From assembly GCA_977006965.1 (NCBI GenBank), contig OZ345368.1, forward strand, positions 682,001 to 746,000: DNA of 64,000 bases. The letters are read 5' to 3'. Position numbers and translations under genes: made by a program. Positions within the stretch are counted from its first letter, which is position 1; every line of letters begins with the position of its first letter. The notes beneath the pieces are model-generated. The model saw only the letters and a program-made list of their open reading frames with translations. It had not been told where the DNA came from and did not search any database. Below, in pieces: positions 12,196-22,565 of the stretch. Source of the stretch: Phymatolithon calcareum. Lineage: Eukaryota > Rhodophyta > Florideophyceae > Hapalidiales.

Positions 12196-12904
12196 TTTGT
12201 CTCGTCTCTATTCCTTGCATCCCACACGCGTCACGCCTGTGAGTCCCTTCGACCACGCGATGTCGGTGATTTTCCACCCCTTCCTGTTGATTTCTCTTTC
12301 GCCGCCCAAGCCAGTTCGCGGGATTCTAGCGCCATATCCATTCCCCTCTTTTCGTGTTTCTCCATCCATCTAGTGTGCCCTCGGGACGCCGACATCTGCC
12401 ACTCCCGTTTTCCCTCTCTTCCTTTTTCGGATTCTCTTTCTCTCTCTTTTTATTTCCTCATTTCAGACACTCACTGTTTTGTCTCTCCCGCATTTTTCTC
12501 TCCTCCGGGCCGCTGACTATTGTGGCGTTGGATTCTAGTGAGCCTGGCACTACACATTGCTCAGTCCAGTGGAAAGCTTTTACTGCAGACGCTCCTCGAC
12601 CGACAAACCCCGGTCTCGTCACAGAAATACGCTTTGCGGATGGTCTCTCACGCGCTATCGTTTACGTCTTTCGCTTCCGAGCATGCTATTTTATGTCTGC
12701 GACATTCGCCGTGAATCAAACGATCCCGGAATCCCTTGTTGGATGAAATCACGAATAAACATCCTACTCTCTACAAGCAATCCTTCAAAAATTGGGCTGT
12801 AACCACCATGCAAAGTTCAGGTTAGACATTTCCCAGAAGAAGCATATTCAGTAGTTTAAGACTTTCCACGCCAAGGCAGGTGAAAGTCTTTCTGACCAGA
12901 GAAT
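12196..12904. other. LINE 5' flank or 5' UTR, pyrimidine-rich on +
   Basis: There is no coding motif. A CT-rich stretch at about 12340-12500 is purine-rich on the LINE sense strand and could be 5' UTR. The boundary with the truncated three-repeat copy lies at 12905. Confidence 0.4.
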
Positions 12905-13291
12905 AGACGACCCCATCGTTGACTTGCATAACCATGCGACTCGGGGAGCTGGCTCCGCGTGGATATTCGTTGAGACCTTCCTTTGCTCCCTTGACGGACG
13001 TATAACTTCCCGTGACCTTGCTATCAGCAACAACCGAGAATTCGATCTTTTTGGGCCCCATATCGGAGGATGAGGTTGTGGGTGTTGGGTGTTGTGTGGA
13101 AGAAGGAATGAACCGTTGAGCAACATCATGTTGATGTCTGGCTAAATATTGAACAGGAATGCCCCTCGATCACGAGAAGGTAAGTTGAGCAATCGTAATT
13201 TCTTCATCCATGAAATGGATCGCGCACACCGCTTGTCCCGACACGAAATGAACGCGGTGGAAACAATTGTAATCGCTCCGGCCATACTGTA
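12905..13291 (-). pseudogene. Truncated copy of the three-repeat gene with its upstream region
   Basis: On the minus strand the first 51 codons (ATG at 13061) match the start of the gene at 29428 almost residue for residue (MGPKKIEF, YPRGASSPSRMV). About 230 nt of upstream sequence also match, including the region around the start site. Identity stops abruptly at 12905, in the middle of the first repeat. The frame then runs 27 unrelated codons to a stop at 12822. This is a 3'-truncated duplicate, facing away from the intact gene on the other side of the large transposon. Confidence 0.88.
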
Positions 13292-13359
13292 ACATGGTCA
13301 TTACGCTTACTGCATGATGCAGTAGAAAAGCACCATGAAATAGGCCGAGCGATTGCGTT

Positions 13360-13410
13360 TTAATTATTCTATTTGAAAGCTCCCAAAGCCTCACCTTGAA
13401 GTAACGGGCA
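13360..13410 (-). repeat. LINE 3'-end fragment
   Basis: The minus strand carries the GAGGCTTTGGGAGCTTT core seen at the LINE 3' end (about 990-1010, minus) and in the insertion at 29018-29156. It lies upstream of the truncated three-repeat copy, mirroring the arrangement at the intact gene. Confidence 0.6.
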
Positions 13411-15046
13411 CCTTTTGCAAGATTCTCTAAGCTAAAGTGCTGTGGCTACTCAGAACGTGCTTGATTCGTAGTTCTCTGCCAACAAGCGCTCTTGTCAGAT
13501 GCTTGATCCTCATGCATGTGAAATATTTCATGTTCTCGTTGAATCCGTTGCAGGAGCTCAATTGGACAAGATTCTACGGAGGTGACTCAAATATTGAGCA
13601 GCGTACTGAAGTTCGGTTTCTAATCGGGGAGCTGCGGGAAACGCCAGCAAGGCTATTACATGATGAGAGCACGAGGGTTATTTTCTTGACTTAGCAGACT
13701 TTGCAGTTGTTTTGAACAGTTAAAGTAGTCATCATGCCACCTGCACCTTACGTTTCATCTTCATGAGAGTTAAGTGGGTTTCAGCACCGCCCCCGGAGCA
13801 AACGTACATGTACGTTCTAGAATACTGAGCATCGACAAATATTGAGCGAGGCAAATGAATCCGGGAGGACAAGACGCCTTGCACCAGTGTATGGGGCCAC
13901 AAGACGGCGCAGTGCAAATGTATTATGGGCAGTTTCACCTTCTAAATCTTTTTGCTTCTCGCCCTCTGCCGTGGCTGGGGACTCCCCAGCTCAAGATGCA
14001 GAATTATCTCACTTCTTCCTTAGGCTGAAATCTGTACCTCGCAACCTTTCTCCGGTTAACGGTGGATGGCGATGTACTGAAGCAGGCCATTTCAACCCAA
14101 TGGCCTCCGTTGCCATACCAAAGCGATATGAACTTATCAAAGCAAATCAGGTCTAACAGAGACACAGTGGGCTTTTTGTAGTCATTAATAGCACCGAAAA
14201 AATCCAGAACGAGCGCCCGCCGGTACTTTACGGACGACAAAGTGCCTTGTTCACTTGATTGCACGCTGAATGTGATGCACCGAAGCATGGCACTCCATGA
14301 AGAAAAATACTCTGCTTGCGATCTGGCGCAATGACATCATGCTACTCTTGCGATTATTGGTCCCAAGAACCATGCAGGGTGTAGGTGAGAGAGCCCCCAA
14401 GAGGTTGTTCAGAGCTCCTGTTGATTGTATGGTAGGTTTTTGTTGCCTTCTGTCGAGAGTGTGGTTGATACTAAACGGGGAACTCGGCGTTTGGCGCAGA
14501 AGATTGGCGACCACAAGTACTGTAGGTCGGCTTTCGTGGTACAGATTTTTGCCGGCTGGGACTCGATACAAGCATTCGAGAGGGAGGAGCGCCTTCATCT
14601 GCCTTTCCTGCCTTGCCGTTAACAATCTCTATCAAGCTTGATAAGTCTTAATCTTAGTCTCTTCCATCGGTTTCTGAAATAGGACCCCTTTCACACGAAG
14701 TGACTTGCTCGTGCGACCTTTGATTTCTCGACGAGTACCTTTTTAACACTGCCGCTCACCTTTTTTGACTTCGAAAATGCTCCATACAGTCGGCAGCACT
14801 CTTCAAGACTGGACACTTATGTTGCCGTGGTGTGTACGGCTGCACCGACCACTCGGCGCGGGTCTTTTTCTCGAGACATGACAGATGTGCTTCTTCTGAG
14901 TAACTAGCAAAATTTCGTTCCTACCATCGAACAACGCCTGCCTCCATCATGGAGGCAGGCAGAATAGATTGGTAGGAAGTAAAGCACAGACGCTTTCGAT
15001 CCTACGGACGAAGACTAGAGCGACTAAAGTAGGGCTGAGAGACTGT
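13411..15046. other. Degenerate repeat DNA with broken minus-strand coding fragments
   Basis: Minus-strand frames at 14625-14251 and 14288-14004 follow one another with a frameshift and look like one decayed protein (VLGTNNRKSSMMSLRQIASR, then RRALVLDFFGAINDYKK). I do not recognise the family. A hairpin with 12-bp arms and 1-nt loop lies at 14936-14960, flanked by a weaker inverted CCTACC/GGTAGG pair. The right end is the flank of the large transposon. Confidence 0.45.
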
Positions 15047-15054
15047 GTCCGAAC
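15047..15054. repeat. Target-site duplication, left copy (8 bp)
   Basis: GTCCGAAC lies directly before the terminal CAGG of the 13.7-kb element and is repeated exactly at 28795-28802 directly after its other end. Confidence 0.9.
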
Positions 15055-15215
15055 CAGGCATTGGGAGCAACATGTTTCACTTTATTGGAGCGTGTAGTAA
15101 TAGAGTTCCATTATGTTGCAATAGTTTGCGGACAGAACCATTATGTTGCAACAGATTGACAACGCCCATTAGTAATGCAATAGTGTTGGTTGGTAATGGA
15201 GAGTCATTAGGCGTA
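15055..15215 (+). repeat. Left terminal inverted repeat and subterminal motif cluster
   Basis: After the 19-bp terminal repeat come several variants of one motif: CCATTATGTTGCAATAG (about 15108), CCATTATGTTGCAACAG (about 15139) and TTAGTAATGCAATAG (about 15168). Related copies in both orientations occur near the right end (28575-28768). In CACTA-type elements such clusters are the binding sites of the accessory or transposase protein, and I infer the same here. Confidence 0.7.
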
Positions 15216-18200
15216 CCCCAACCCCGTCCCTTGGGAAACGTCACCTGCGGTGTGGTGTTTTTGCAGTTTTGTCCACGTGGGCATGTGTACACAAAACAAG
15301 GTACATCCAGCTGGTCAGGTTAGCCTGTTCGGCGGGAAGTGATTGTCTTCACGGTATCGTCGTTCTTCTTCATAAGCGCCTTGACAACAGACTGCGGTTT
15401 AGGCTTCGGTGCCATTCTTGGAACGGACAGAATCGTCGCAGTAGCGTGGTAGGGAGTCGTCGTTCTGTTCACAGATAGACACCAATTTGACGATGGGAGA
15501 AAAGATGGTCGGGTAGACTTCACAAATACCTCTACGTAATAATCGTACTCAGCTAGGATGATCTTCATTTTACAGTCAATATATGCTTCATAGTCGGTCA
15601 CGAAACATTACGTATTGCAATACCACGAACCAGGGGAATGTTATGGGGGGGAGTAACGCAACATTTTGAGGTTTCAAAAATTGTAGGAAAAAATTATAGC
15701 ATCGATGTGCCGGCTCAATTATGAGTTTCGGATAAGCATCAAAACAAATCTTCTTTGCAGATTTTTTTTATTCACCAGGGGAGCGCGCGCCGTGTATTAG
15801 GACCAATTTGGCTGTTTTGGAGGGGGTACTTTTCGTCGCTCACAGATGGCGAATTTGGCTGTTCTGGAACGTGTAAAAAAAGTTAAGGCACGGTCAAGTG
15901 GATATTCTGTAATGTGTAAGCACCTGTCGCGAATTATTGTCTGTTGACTGTTGATGCGAACGGGACCCAAGGTATTATTGAATAGGGAGAAAACGTTAAG
16001 GCACTTGTAAATAGCCATGCTGAAATTGTAGACGGTGTGTTGTGTTTGACGGGTCATTGTGGCAGGGACATGACCTCTGAGGCGTTCAGCACATACCTCT
16101 CGTGCTACTATGCAGTGGGGTATTACGTGTTCATGAGACGGAACGCTGATGTTCTGGGATGCCTTTTGGTGTGTTACACGGACGGGTAGGTGTATATCCT
16201 GGAATGCGCAAATTTCCCGATCGAGAGCGATCAATGTTGGTACTATTGGGAGAATGTATCCTACAGAAAGTAATTGTATATGACGATCAAAAGAGGTTTA
16301 TTTATCATTATTGCGATATATGTACGCCTGAAAGTGGTAGAAGTGAAGGTTGCATTGAAAAAGTATGGGAACGATGTTGGCAAAGCGCAGAGAACGATTT
16401 GCATAGATCGGTGCAACACAAGAAGTACTACGTGAAGGCTAATTTCATTGCAACTGCAGAACAGGGAATTGAGTTAGGACTTCGGTACGACAAAAGGTAG
16501 AGTACGACAGACCCTTCTCTGCAGAAAGCTGACCGTTACTGAGGGGTGACGATGAAGTACAGTGGATACGGAGGATTTTAGGTGTGGAGAGAAGGAAATT
16601 GTAACGTACAGCAAATGTAAAAGACTGCAGCGCTTTGTGCCGGGGTGATGCGCCCTGCCTTCTCATGAATATCGCCTTATGAAATAGGACTAGTTATTCC
16701 TGTATTAATGCCAGACGAAGGAAGAGAACCCGTAGTTAGAGAGACATGTTATCTGCGCGAACGAAAGAATGAGTGGATCGCACTAACCGTTATTGGGAGC
16801 ATTCTTTGATCGAGCGGCGTGAATAAGAAAGATTTCTGTCACGATGACTGCATTCAGTGACGGTACCTGCAATCAGGGGGCGTAATATCGTATCAGAAAA
16901 GTTAGAATCACGCACCTTCACGCATTGCAAGACTTGGAATGGACGTACATTGAATCTGGATACATTTTTTCGAGATGAACAATACGATCGGCAGACACCG
17001 TGGTGCTGTGCACACTCCACCTCAACTGTACGCATTTTGAATCGAACTTGACGATACCTTTGGTGAGATCAGTAGAGCTCCAGGGGCGAAAGGTGCTCGT
17101 TCGATCTGCCTGTGAACGAATCTATCGAATTTGGAAGTCAATGCTGTTGCACAGCAGCGATTTACGCCACGAGAACATATTTCGTACCGTCCGCCCGCCG
17201 GATTGAAGAGCGTTGCAAGAGGCAGGCGATGACGAGAAGCGAAGTAGATGCTGGTAGCCTTCGAGGGCGGATCTCATCGATAGTCTGGTAGATTGCGTTC
17301 GCGATATACCATGGTGTGCAAGGCGCTTGCACGAGCTATTTAAGGTGCGCGCGCGGGGATAGGAGGGCGTCGGCCGAATGAATACGTTACAATTGCAACG
17401 TTTCCATTAATGGAAGCAGTTGCATGTGGCTCTCGAATTCTCTAGAATTCTGTACATTTTTGAAACAATATCACGCCGGCCGTGCGCCATGACACATACT
17501 AGATCGAGCGTAATTTCACGATTGTACAAAGATGGAACTGTAATGTATGTACGTACGTATCTGTATCAAAGCCGACTGAAATACAGGTATACGCTGGGAC
17601 CATTGCCTTCTGCAGTGCATCGAGCAACTCATTGAAAATGGCCTCAAGTGTATGTCCCCAGAACCATGTCTGTACTCTGCGCTGGAGAAAGTGACCTGTA
17701 CCCTATTATTACGGTGCGGACTGTTAAAATTCAAAGGCACGGAACCAATGAGGTATTAACATACTCGCGCCTGCTGATGAAGTGAATAATGGAGTCCGAA
17801 CTCAAAATAGGGTATATCAAATAGATATTTGGACTTAAATTCAGTACTAGTCCTCAGAAGCTGGTTGGAGGAGGGCATCGGTTGGGTAGTCCGCTCTGCA
17901 CAGGTCGATAGAACTATACAGCACACGTGTGCTCTACTGAGTTGTGTGTACCTGAAATTACCGCGCTGCAGCGTATAGTAGAACTGCGAATATAGCTTTG
18001 TGGATCGACGTGCAGTTTGAGGCCGAACCAAGAAAGACCCCAGCCAAACCACAGCGAAACCTCAGCCTGAGTCTATGCGCTTAACGATCGAACAGCGAAA
18101 GTCTCATTCTTACCTTTGGGGTAAATTGGCCTGGTTCGATTTAACGTGGTCTTCCGATCCCAACTGTCATTGAGGTGATCGTGTGCTGGAGTTCAAAGCG

Positions 18201-18227
18201 CGTTCTGCATTCGACAGAGATCCTTTC
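15216..18227. other. Left arm of the transposon, no confident gene
   Basis: About 3 kb of AT-leaning sequence contains only short frames. The best ATG-started one (16159-16500, +, 113 aa) has a CDIC...C...C cysteine series but no known fold. A second inverted-repeat block matching the right arm lies at about 15628-15655. It may hold regulatory DNA or a decayed gene. Confidence 0.5.
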
Positions 18228-20411
18228 ATGCAGCCCCCGACGCAAGCATCTGATGTGGGGGAGGTGAACGGTGATGGTCTCGAACAGCGAAGTATCATGA
18301 ATGGGTCTGAATCGGAAGGCGATGACCGTAACGCACCGTTGCAGTTACGTCAGGACCGTCACCCTGCCCTGGAACTAAATTCGGCTCTCACGTGTTCTCA
18401 AAACTCCGCACAGGCACTCCTTGCCTTAAGCGCTATGCGGGGAGGCTTTCTGGCGGACATATCAAAAATTCAAAAACAGCAAGAGGAGATGACGAAAAGT
18501 ATGAAGTCGATGGTGAAGAAAGTGGAAGAACTGAGTACACCGGGCGCATTGACTATTTGCGCCGCCTGCAAGCAACCGACTCCTCCCCATATTGAGCTGG
18601 AAAGAATTGAAGAAGCAGTGTTGGACGGTCACATGATTGCGCCTATGGTTCAGCTCTATTGTATCCTGACCGCCTTGAGTTTTGCCCGACGAGCGCCAAA
18701 TGGACATCAGATCATTCCAGCTAATTACGCACGCATGTTCGAGGACAAATTATGGCTCATCGAAGGCGCAAGCGGTTTCAGTACTCTCTTCTTTGCGATA
18801 AGAGGAAACAAGAAAAAAATTCTCTTTCAAACAAACACCGGTCGCTTATGGGCCTTCTTTGTCCGTGAGTCCATGGCCTATGCCTTCATCTACGCTAATA
18901 TGAAATATGGTGGCCGAGAAAGCTCCAATGAGTTGGAAAATTCAAGGTCTCGCGACGTGACTGCGGCTCCGGCGCTGGAAAATCTGTATGGGACTGGACT
19001 GGACAGTGCAACTGCCACGCGAGCGGGGAAACCGTTTTGGATGGAAGCCCTCGCGGACTCTGGAAAGGCCAGAAAGTCTATCAACGTGATTTGCACGAAG
19101 ATGGAAATGGTGGACAGCCAGTTGAAGCCGCAGCGGCAGCGCGGTGATCTAGCTTTGGGTGTCCAGCGCCGGACGGCAAGCGGAAACCCGTGCAGTAGGC
19201 CTTCCCCGCCGCCGGCTTGTACTATGCGAGTTGCACGCTCTGGCCGTAGCGGTGGACGTGCGTCATCGCAGGCATCTACTCAATCCTCCGAAGATGTGCT
19301 TGAAAGAAGACCGAAGCGAGCACGCGTTGGGGGCAGCCCCGCCTCCGCGCGATACGCAATTGAGTTAGATCTAGACGAGAGATATCGCCAGGAGGCAGTG
19401 AGGTTTTCTCGGGGAAAATGGACAGAATTTCTAAATTCCCGACGCACCCACCTGCGCTTCAATCTACTCAAGAACCTCATGTTCTTGAGACACATTATCG
19501 AAGAGAAATTCGAGTCGGCTGAAGCCTTGGCGAACGCACCCGCAGGGGTTACAGGTATTTCACTTGCCGCAAGAGCTGGCTACGAATATGTTTTCGATGA
19601 CAGGAACGTGAGTCGGGAACTGAGAGTTCCTTCGGATTTCGTGGAAAACGGAATATGGAAAATTCCCGGGGCGAAAATTGTGAGCGCGGAAAAAGCGCGC
19701 AATATTCTTGACGGAGCGAGCACTGGGGGGTCTAAAGACAACTTAGATGCCGTAAACGAGCTGAGAAAGAATTTTTCAAGTCTAACAGTGGTTTTGAGGT
19801 ACAAGCGCGAGGTCCGTCGACGCGCCGGAGACACAATTGGAAGTTTTCATCCGCAAAACGCCGATCGGGTTCCGGAATCATTCATGTTTCAAGTTTCCGA
19901 GAAGGTCAGTCTTCATCATGTGGCTCTCAGTGCTCTCACGGAGCGGTTTAGGGCTAGAGACGACTGCGCTTTTCTCGCACTGTCCCCACTGTCTGTTCGA
20001 ACCGTGCATATAGTTGCGATTGCACTTCGCGCGCTTCTCAGGTCCAGTTTGGGTATGTCGCTTACTCGTATTGAAGAAATCGCTCTAGGAAACGCAGTGC
20101 ATCGCAGCATTGGTACAACCGAGGATCTCGTCACGACGCGGATGGAAGATGGAGTTGATGGGGGAAAGAAAGTCATGTTATCTGGAAACGAAATTTCGAA
20201 GCTAACGATGTCATACGACGAGTGGTTGAGAGCGACGCGCGGACGGGACGGCTCTGAGGGACAAGGCGGTGAGCAGACGTGTGTGTCAGACGGTTCTGGT
20301 GAGAATCGAGCTTCTTCAATAACATCCGATCAGGGCGGGCCATCGGGAGCGCAGTCGCTCCGGAACTTGCGCTACGAGAACATCGACTTTCTATCGCAGG
20401 CATTGGAGTAA
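18228..20411 (+). CDS. Transposon accessory protein of unknown function, 727 aa
   Basis: I do not recognise this family. The frame is open upstream to 18183 but the first ATG is at 18228, giving 727 residues. An acidic, low-complexity start is followed at about 85-115 by a heptad-like, Lys/Glu-rich segment (QKQQEEMTKSMKSMVKKVEE) likely to form a coiled coil. A CAAC pair comes next, then a compact, probably folded region (about 140-225). A low-complexity Arg/Ser/Gly stretch with a nuclear-localisation-like RRPKRARVGG leads to a second predicted globular part at about 385-640. The tail is Ser/Gly-rich. It lies in the left half of the 13.7-kb element, convergent with the 438-aa gene. A role in DNA binding or as a second transposition protein, by analogy with the two-protein En/Spm system, is inference only. 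Confidence 0.75.
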   Translation: MQPPTQASDVGEVNGDGLEQRSIMNGSESEGDDRNAPLQLRQDRHPALELNSALTCSQNSAQALLALSAMRGGFLADISKIQKQQEEMTKSMKSMVKKVEELSTPGALTICAACKQPTPPHIELERIEEAVLDGHMIAPMVQLYCILTALSFARRAPNGHQIIPANYARMFEDKLWLIEGASGFSTLFFAIRGNKKKILFQTNTGRLWAFFVRESMAYAFIYANMKYGGRESSNELENSRSRDVTAAPALENLYGTGLDSATATRAGKPFWMEALADSGKARKSINVICTKMEMVDSQLKPQRQRGDLALGVQRRTASGNPCSRPSPPPACTMRVARSGRSGGRASSQASTQSSEDVLERRPKRARVGGSPASARYAIELDLDERYRQEAVRFSRGKWTEFLNSRRTHLRFNLLKNLMFLRHIIEEKFESAEALANAPAGVTGISLAARAGYEYVFDDRNVSRELRVPSDFVENGIWKIPGAKIVSAEKARNILDGASTGGSKDNLDAVNELRKNFSSLTVVLRYKREVRRRAGDTIGSFHPQNADRVPESFMFQVSEKVSLHHVALSALTERFRARDDCAFLALSPLSVRTVHIVAIALRALLRSSLGMSLTRIEEIALGNAVHRSIGTTEDLVTTRMEDGVDGGKKVMLSGNEISKLTMSYDEWLRATRGRDGSEGQGGEQTCVSDGSGENRASSITSDQGGPSGAQSLRNLRYENIDFLSQALE

Positions 20412-20902
20412 CAATGGCTGCTAGCGATTTGTTCTGTCTGCGTTCAATGCGATTTGTATTGAAGACGTCCGAATCTAGTGTAAAACTGGACTTATCTTAT
20501 TGAATGCACGGATCTATGTCTACAATCCACGGATACGCGAATTTAATGCGTTTCGTAATTGTGGAGTCCGAGTTGACACTGTACAAGGACTTTCGTAATG
20601 GTTATTCTGTTTGTGTTATCACGTCATCGTTCTAATATGTTTGTTGTGAATCCTTTTTTCCATGTTGTCCCTCGTCTGTCGAATGTTTGTCGTGGAAACC
20701 TTTTGGTATACTGGTAATTGCGGTTTGAGGTTTATTGGACCGTCCCTTACTTGTTGAATGTTTGCCGTAGTGAAGCGTTAGGTACACTGGTAATTGTGCT
20801 TTGAATTTTATTGGACCGGTAGCTTGAAAATACGTTTGGGCAGAGAGTACAATTATATCAGTAGAGTGAGCTTCCTCGGCACCCTGGCGAAAACTTGGAC
20901 GG
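20412..20902. other. Convergent intergenic region in the transposon
   Basis: This 491-bp gap lies between two convergent stop codons. It holds diverged internal repeats around the words TATTGGACCG and TTGTTGAATGTTTG (about 20690-20820). I see no gene. Confidence 0.5.
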
Positions 20903-22219
20903 TTACAAAACGCGGACTGGGTCTGAATCACGTGACTGTATGGCCAGCGAAACTGTCATCCTTAAATCCGAATTACCATTGAATATACTACGCGTGCTCC
21001 TAATTAGTTTGTTAGTGCGAATTACAACAGCCGGAAAGATGGATCGAATGCTGCCTGGAATGCACTGTGGGTATGGGACATATTTCGTTCCATCTTCATA
21101 TCTTTCCCATACTAGAGAAAAGCGTGGTTTCGTATCTTCAGGGGAAGAATCTTGATTAGAAATTGATGAACATTTCTCGCGTACCAAAATAAAATCTTCT
21201 TCCCAAGATGAATCATGCCATGCGGTAGAAATTTGTCGTAGACAGGGTACTAATGTCTCACTTTGCGCCTTTGGATAACTGTGGCCCAGGAGGATGGTTC
21301 TTGATTGCGATTTCAAGACCTGAACACCCAACACTTGTACGGCCCGCAGACCCCTCGTGCCTGCTCTCTCGCCTCTTTCCCTGTAAACGGCGCTAAGTCT
21401 TGTTGAGGAATCCAGTTCTAGTGCCTCGCAAAGAGCAGCGTATGTGTCGAACGCAATCTCTAGCCTGCTGCAATTTCGAAAGTTCGGGAACTTGATATGA
21501 TATTCTGAGGGCAGAGCCGTGCAACTGAAGGCATCACTCTCCAGCAGGCTCAGGGCGAGGATCTGAAAATCTTGTAAAGTACAGTCGGCTTTAGGGGACC
21601 TCAATGAGACTGGAACAATTGAGTTCGCCGCAACCAAGCTTGGAACCCGTCGACCGAGCTCTCCTGCAGCAGATAGTAGAACTTTGGTAGCTCTAATCCG
21701 CACGAACGTTACGGTTCGAGCAATTACTTCCCGATCTTTTTCTTGAACGTGATTGAACACGGCCATTCGATCGCTTTGCGAAGCTCGTAGAGAATCAGTT
21801 ACATCCGATCGCAACTTTCGGACAGCTGCTGCAAGCGTGCAATGAGACTCCTGCAATGATCGAAGTTCTTCAAGATAATGCACAGGATCTTCTTGGCTTC
21901 GGTAGGATGCAGATCGTGGATGAGGTTCGTGCCGCCGCTTTTGTGATACATGGACACCGATTCCCTGTCCTGCACAAGTTAATTCTTCCGTATTGTGACG
22001 AGACGCTTCAGGTTGCTGCTCTCTTGTCCTTGGCGCTTCGCATACTGGGGACTGTGTCGATGTGTGTGTCGGTGGCCCAGGTGCTACTCGTCGGAGCATC
22101 TTGATATTGTGTGGCACCTTGCAAGCAGTGTGGCTCATCTGTGGCCTTCCAAAACTATTTCTTGAACTTATGCGTTGAACCTGAAGGTCATCCTTCGTTA
22201 CTAGTATCATAAGCTCCAT
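20903..22219 (-). CDS. Second transposon accessory protein of unknown function, 438 aa
   Basis: I do not recognise this family. The frame is open to 22252 without an ATG, and the first ATG is at 22219, giving 438 residues. The first about 100 residues are Pro/Ser/Arg-rich and probably disordered. Residues about 115-155 (HYLEELRSLQESH and after) look helical and may form a coiled coil. The rest is mixed and probably folded, ending without a tail motif. It is transcribed divergently from the transposase gene, and the 346-bp region between them carries a 58-bp perfect palindrome. The general plan (disordered start, coiled coil, globular end) resembles the 727-aa protein, but I see no sequence identity. 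Confidence 0.65.
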   Translation of the reverse strand: MELMILVTKDDLQVQRISSRNSFGRPQMSHTACKVPHNIKMLRRVAPGPPTHTSTQSPVCEAPRTREQQPEASRHNTEELTCAGQGIGVHVSQKRRHEPHPRSASYRSQEDPVHYLEELRSLQESHCTLAAAVRKLRSDVTDSLRASQSDRMAVFNHVQEKDREVIARTVTFVRIRATKVLLSAAGELGRRVPSLVAANSIVPVSLRSPKADCTLQDFQILALSLLESDAFSCTALPSEYHIKFPNFRNCSRLEIAFDTYAALCEALELDSSTRLSAVYRERGERAGTRGLRAVQVLGVQVLKSQSRTILLGHSYPKAQSETLVPCLRQISTAWHDSSWEEDFILVREKCSSISNQDSSPEDTKPRFSLVWERYEDGTKYVPYPQCIPGSIRSIFPAVVIRTNKLIRSTRSIFNGNSDLRMTVSLAIQSRDSDPVRVL

Positions 22220-22289
22220 CTGTAGCAAAAGAATACATAAATGCCTGTTCACGGACAGACATTTGCCAATTCTCTATGTGTCTGCATTA

Positions 22290-22347
22290 AGTATCTTACC
22301 TATACAGGTAATATATTATAATATATTACCTGTATAGGTAAGATACT
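22290..22347. promoter_or_regulatory. 58-bp perfect palindrome between divergent transposon genes
   Basis: The sequence reads identically on both strands from 22290 to 22347, centred between 22318 and 22319, with TTACCTATACAGG arms and an AT-only core. It lies between the 438-aa gene (-) and the transposase gene (+), so it could be a shared control site or an extruding cruciform. That function is inference. Confidence 0.9.
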
Positions 22348-22565
22348 ATCACAGAAATCTCACTGCGTCAAACGGTCGTTGCCAATAGTGTAATGGTGTA
22401 AATGCCTTGATCGCTGCGTCGTGTCTGGAAATGGTAGATGGATCCATTTCTCCTTTGGTGTCTACCCATGTGTGCATTACCTGAATTTGACCAGGACTGA
22501 GATCGCAATCCGCTATTCCGCCCCAACATCTTTCACAATTCAATTTCTGCACATTGCGATTGAAA

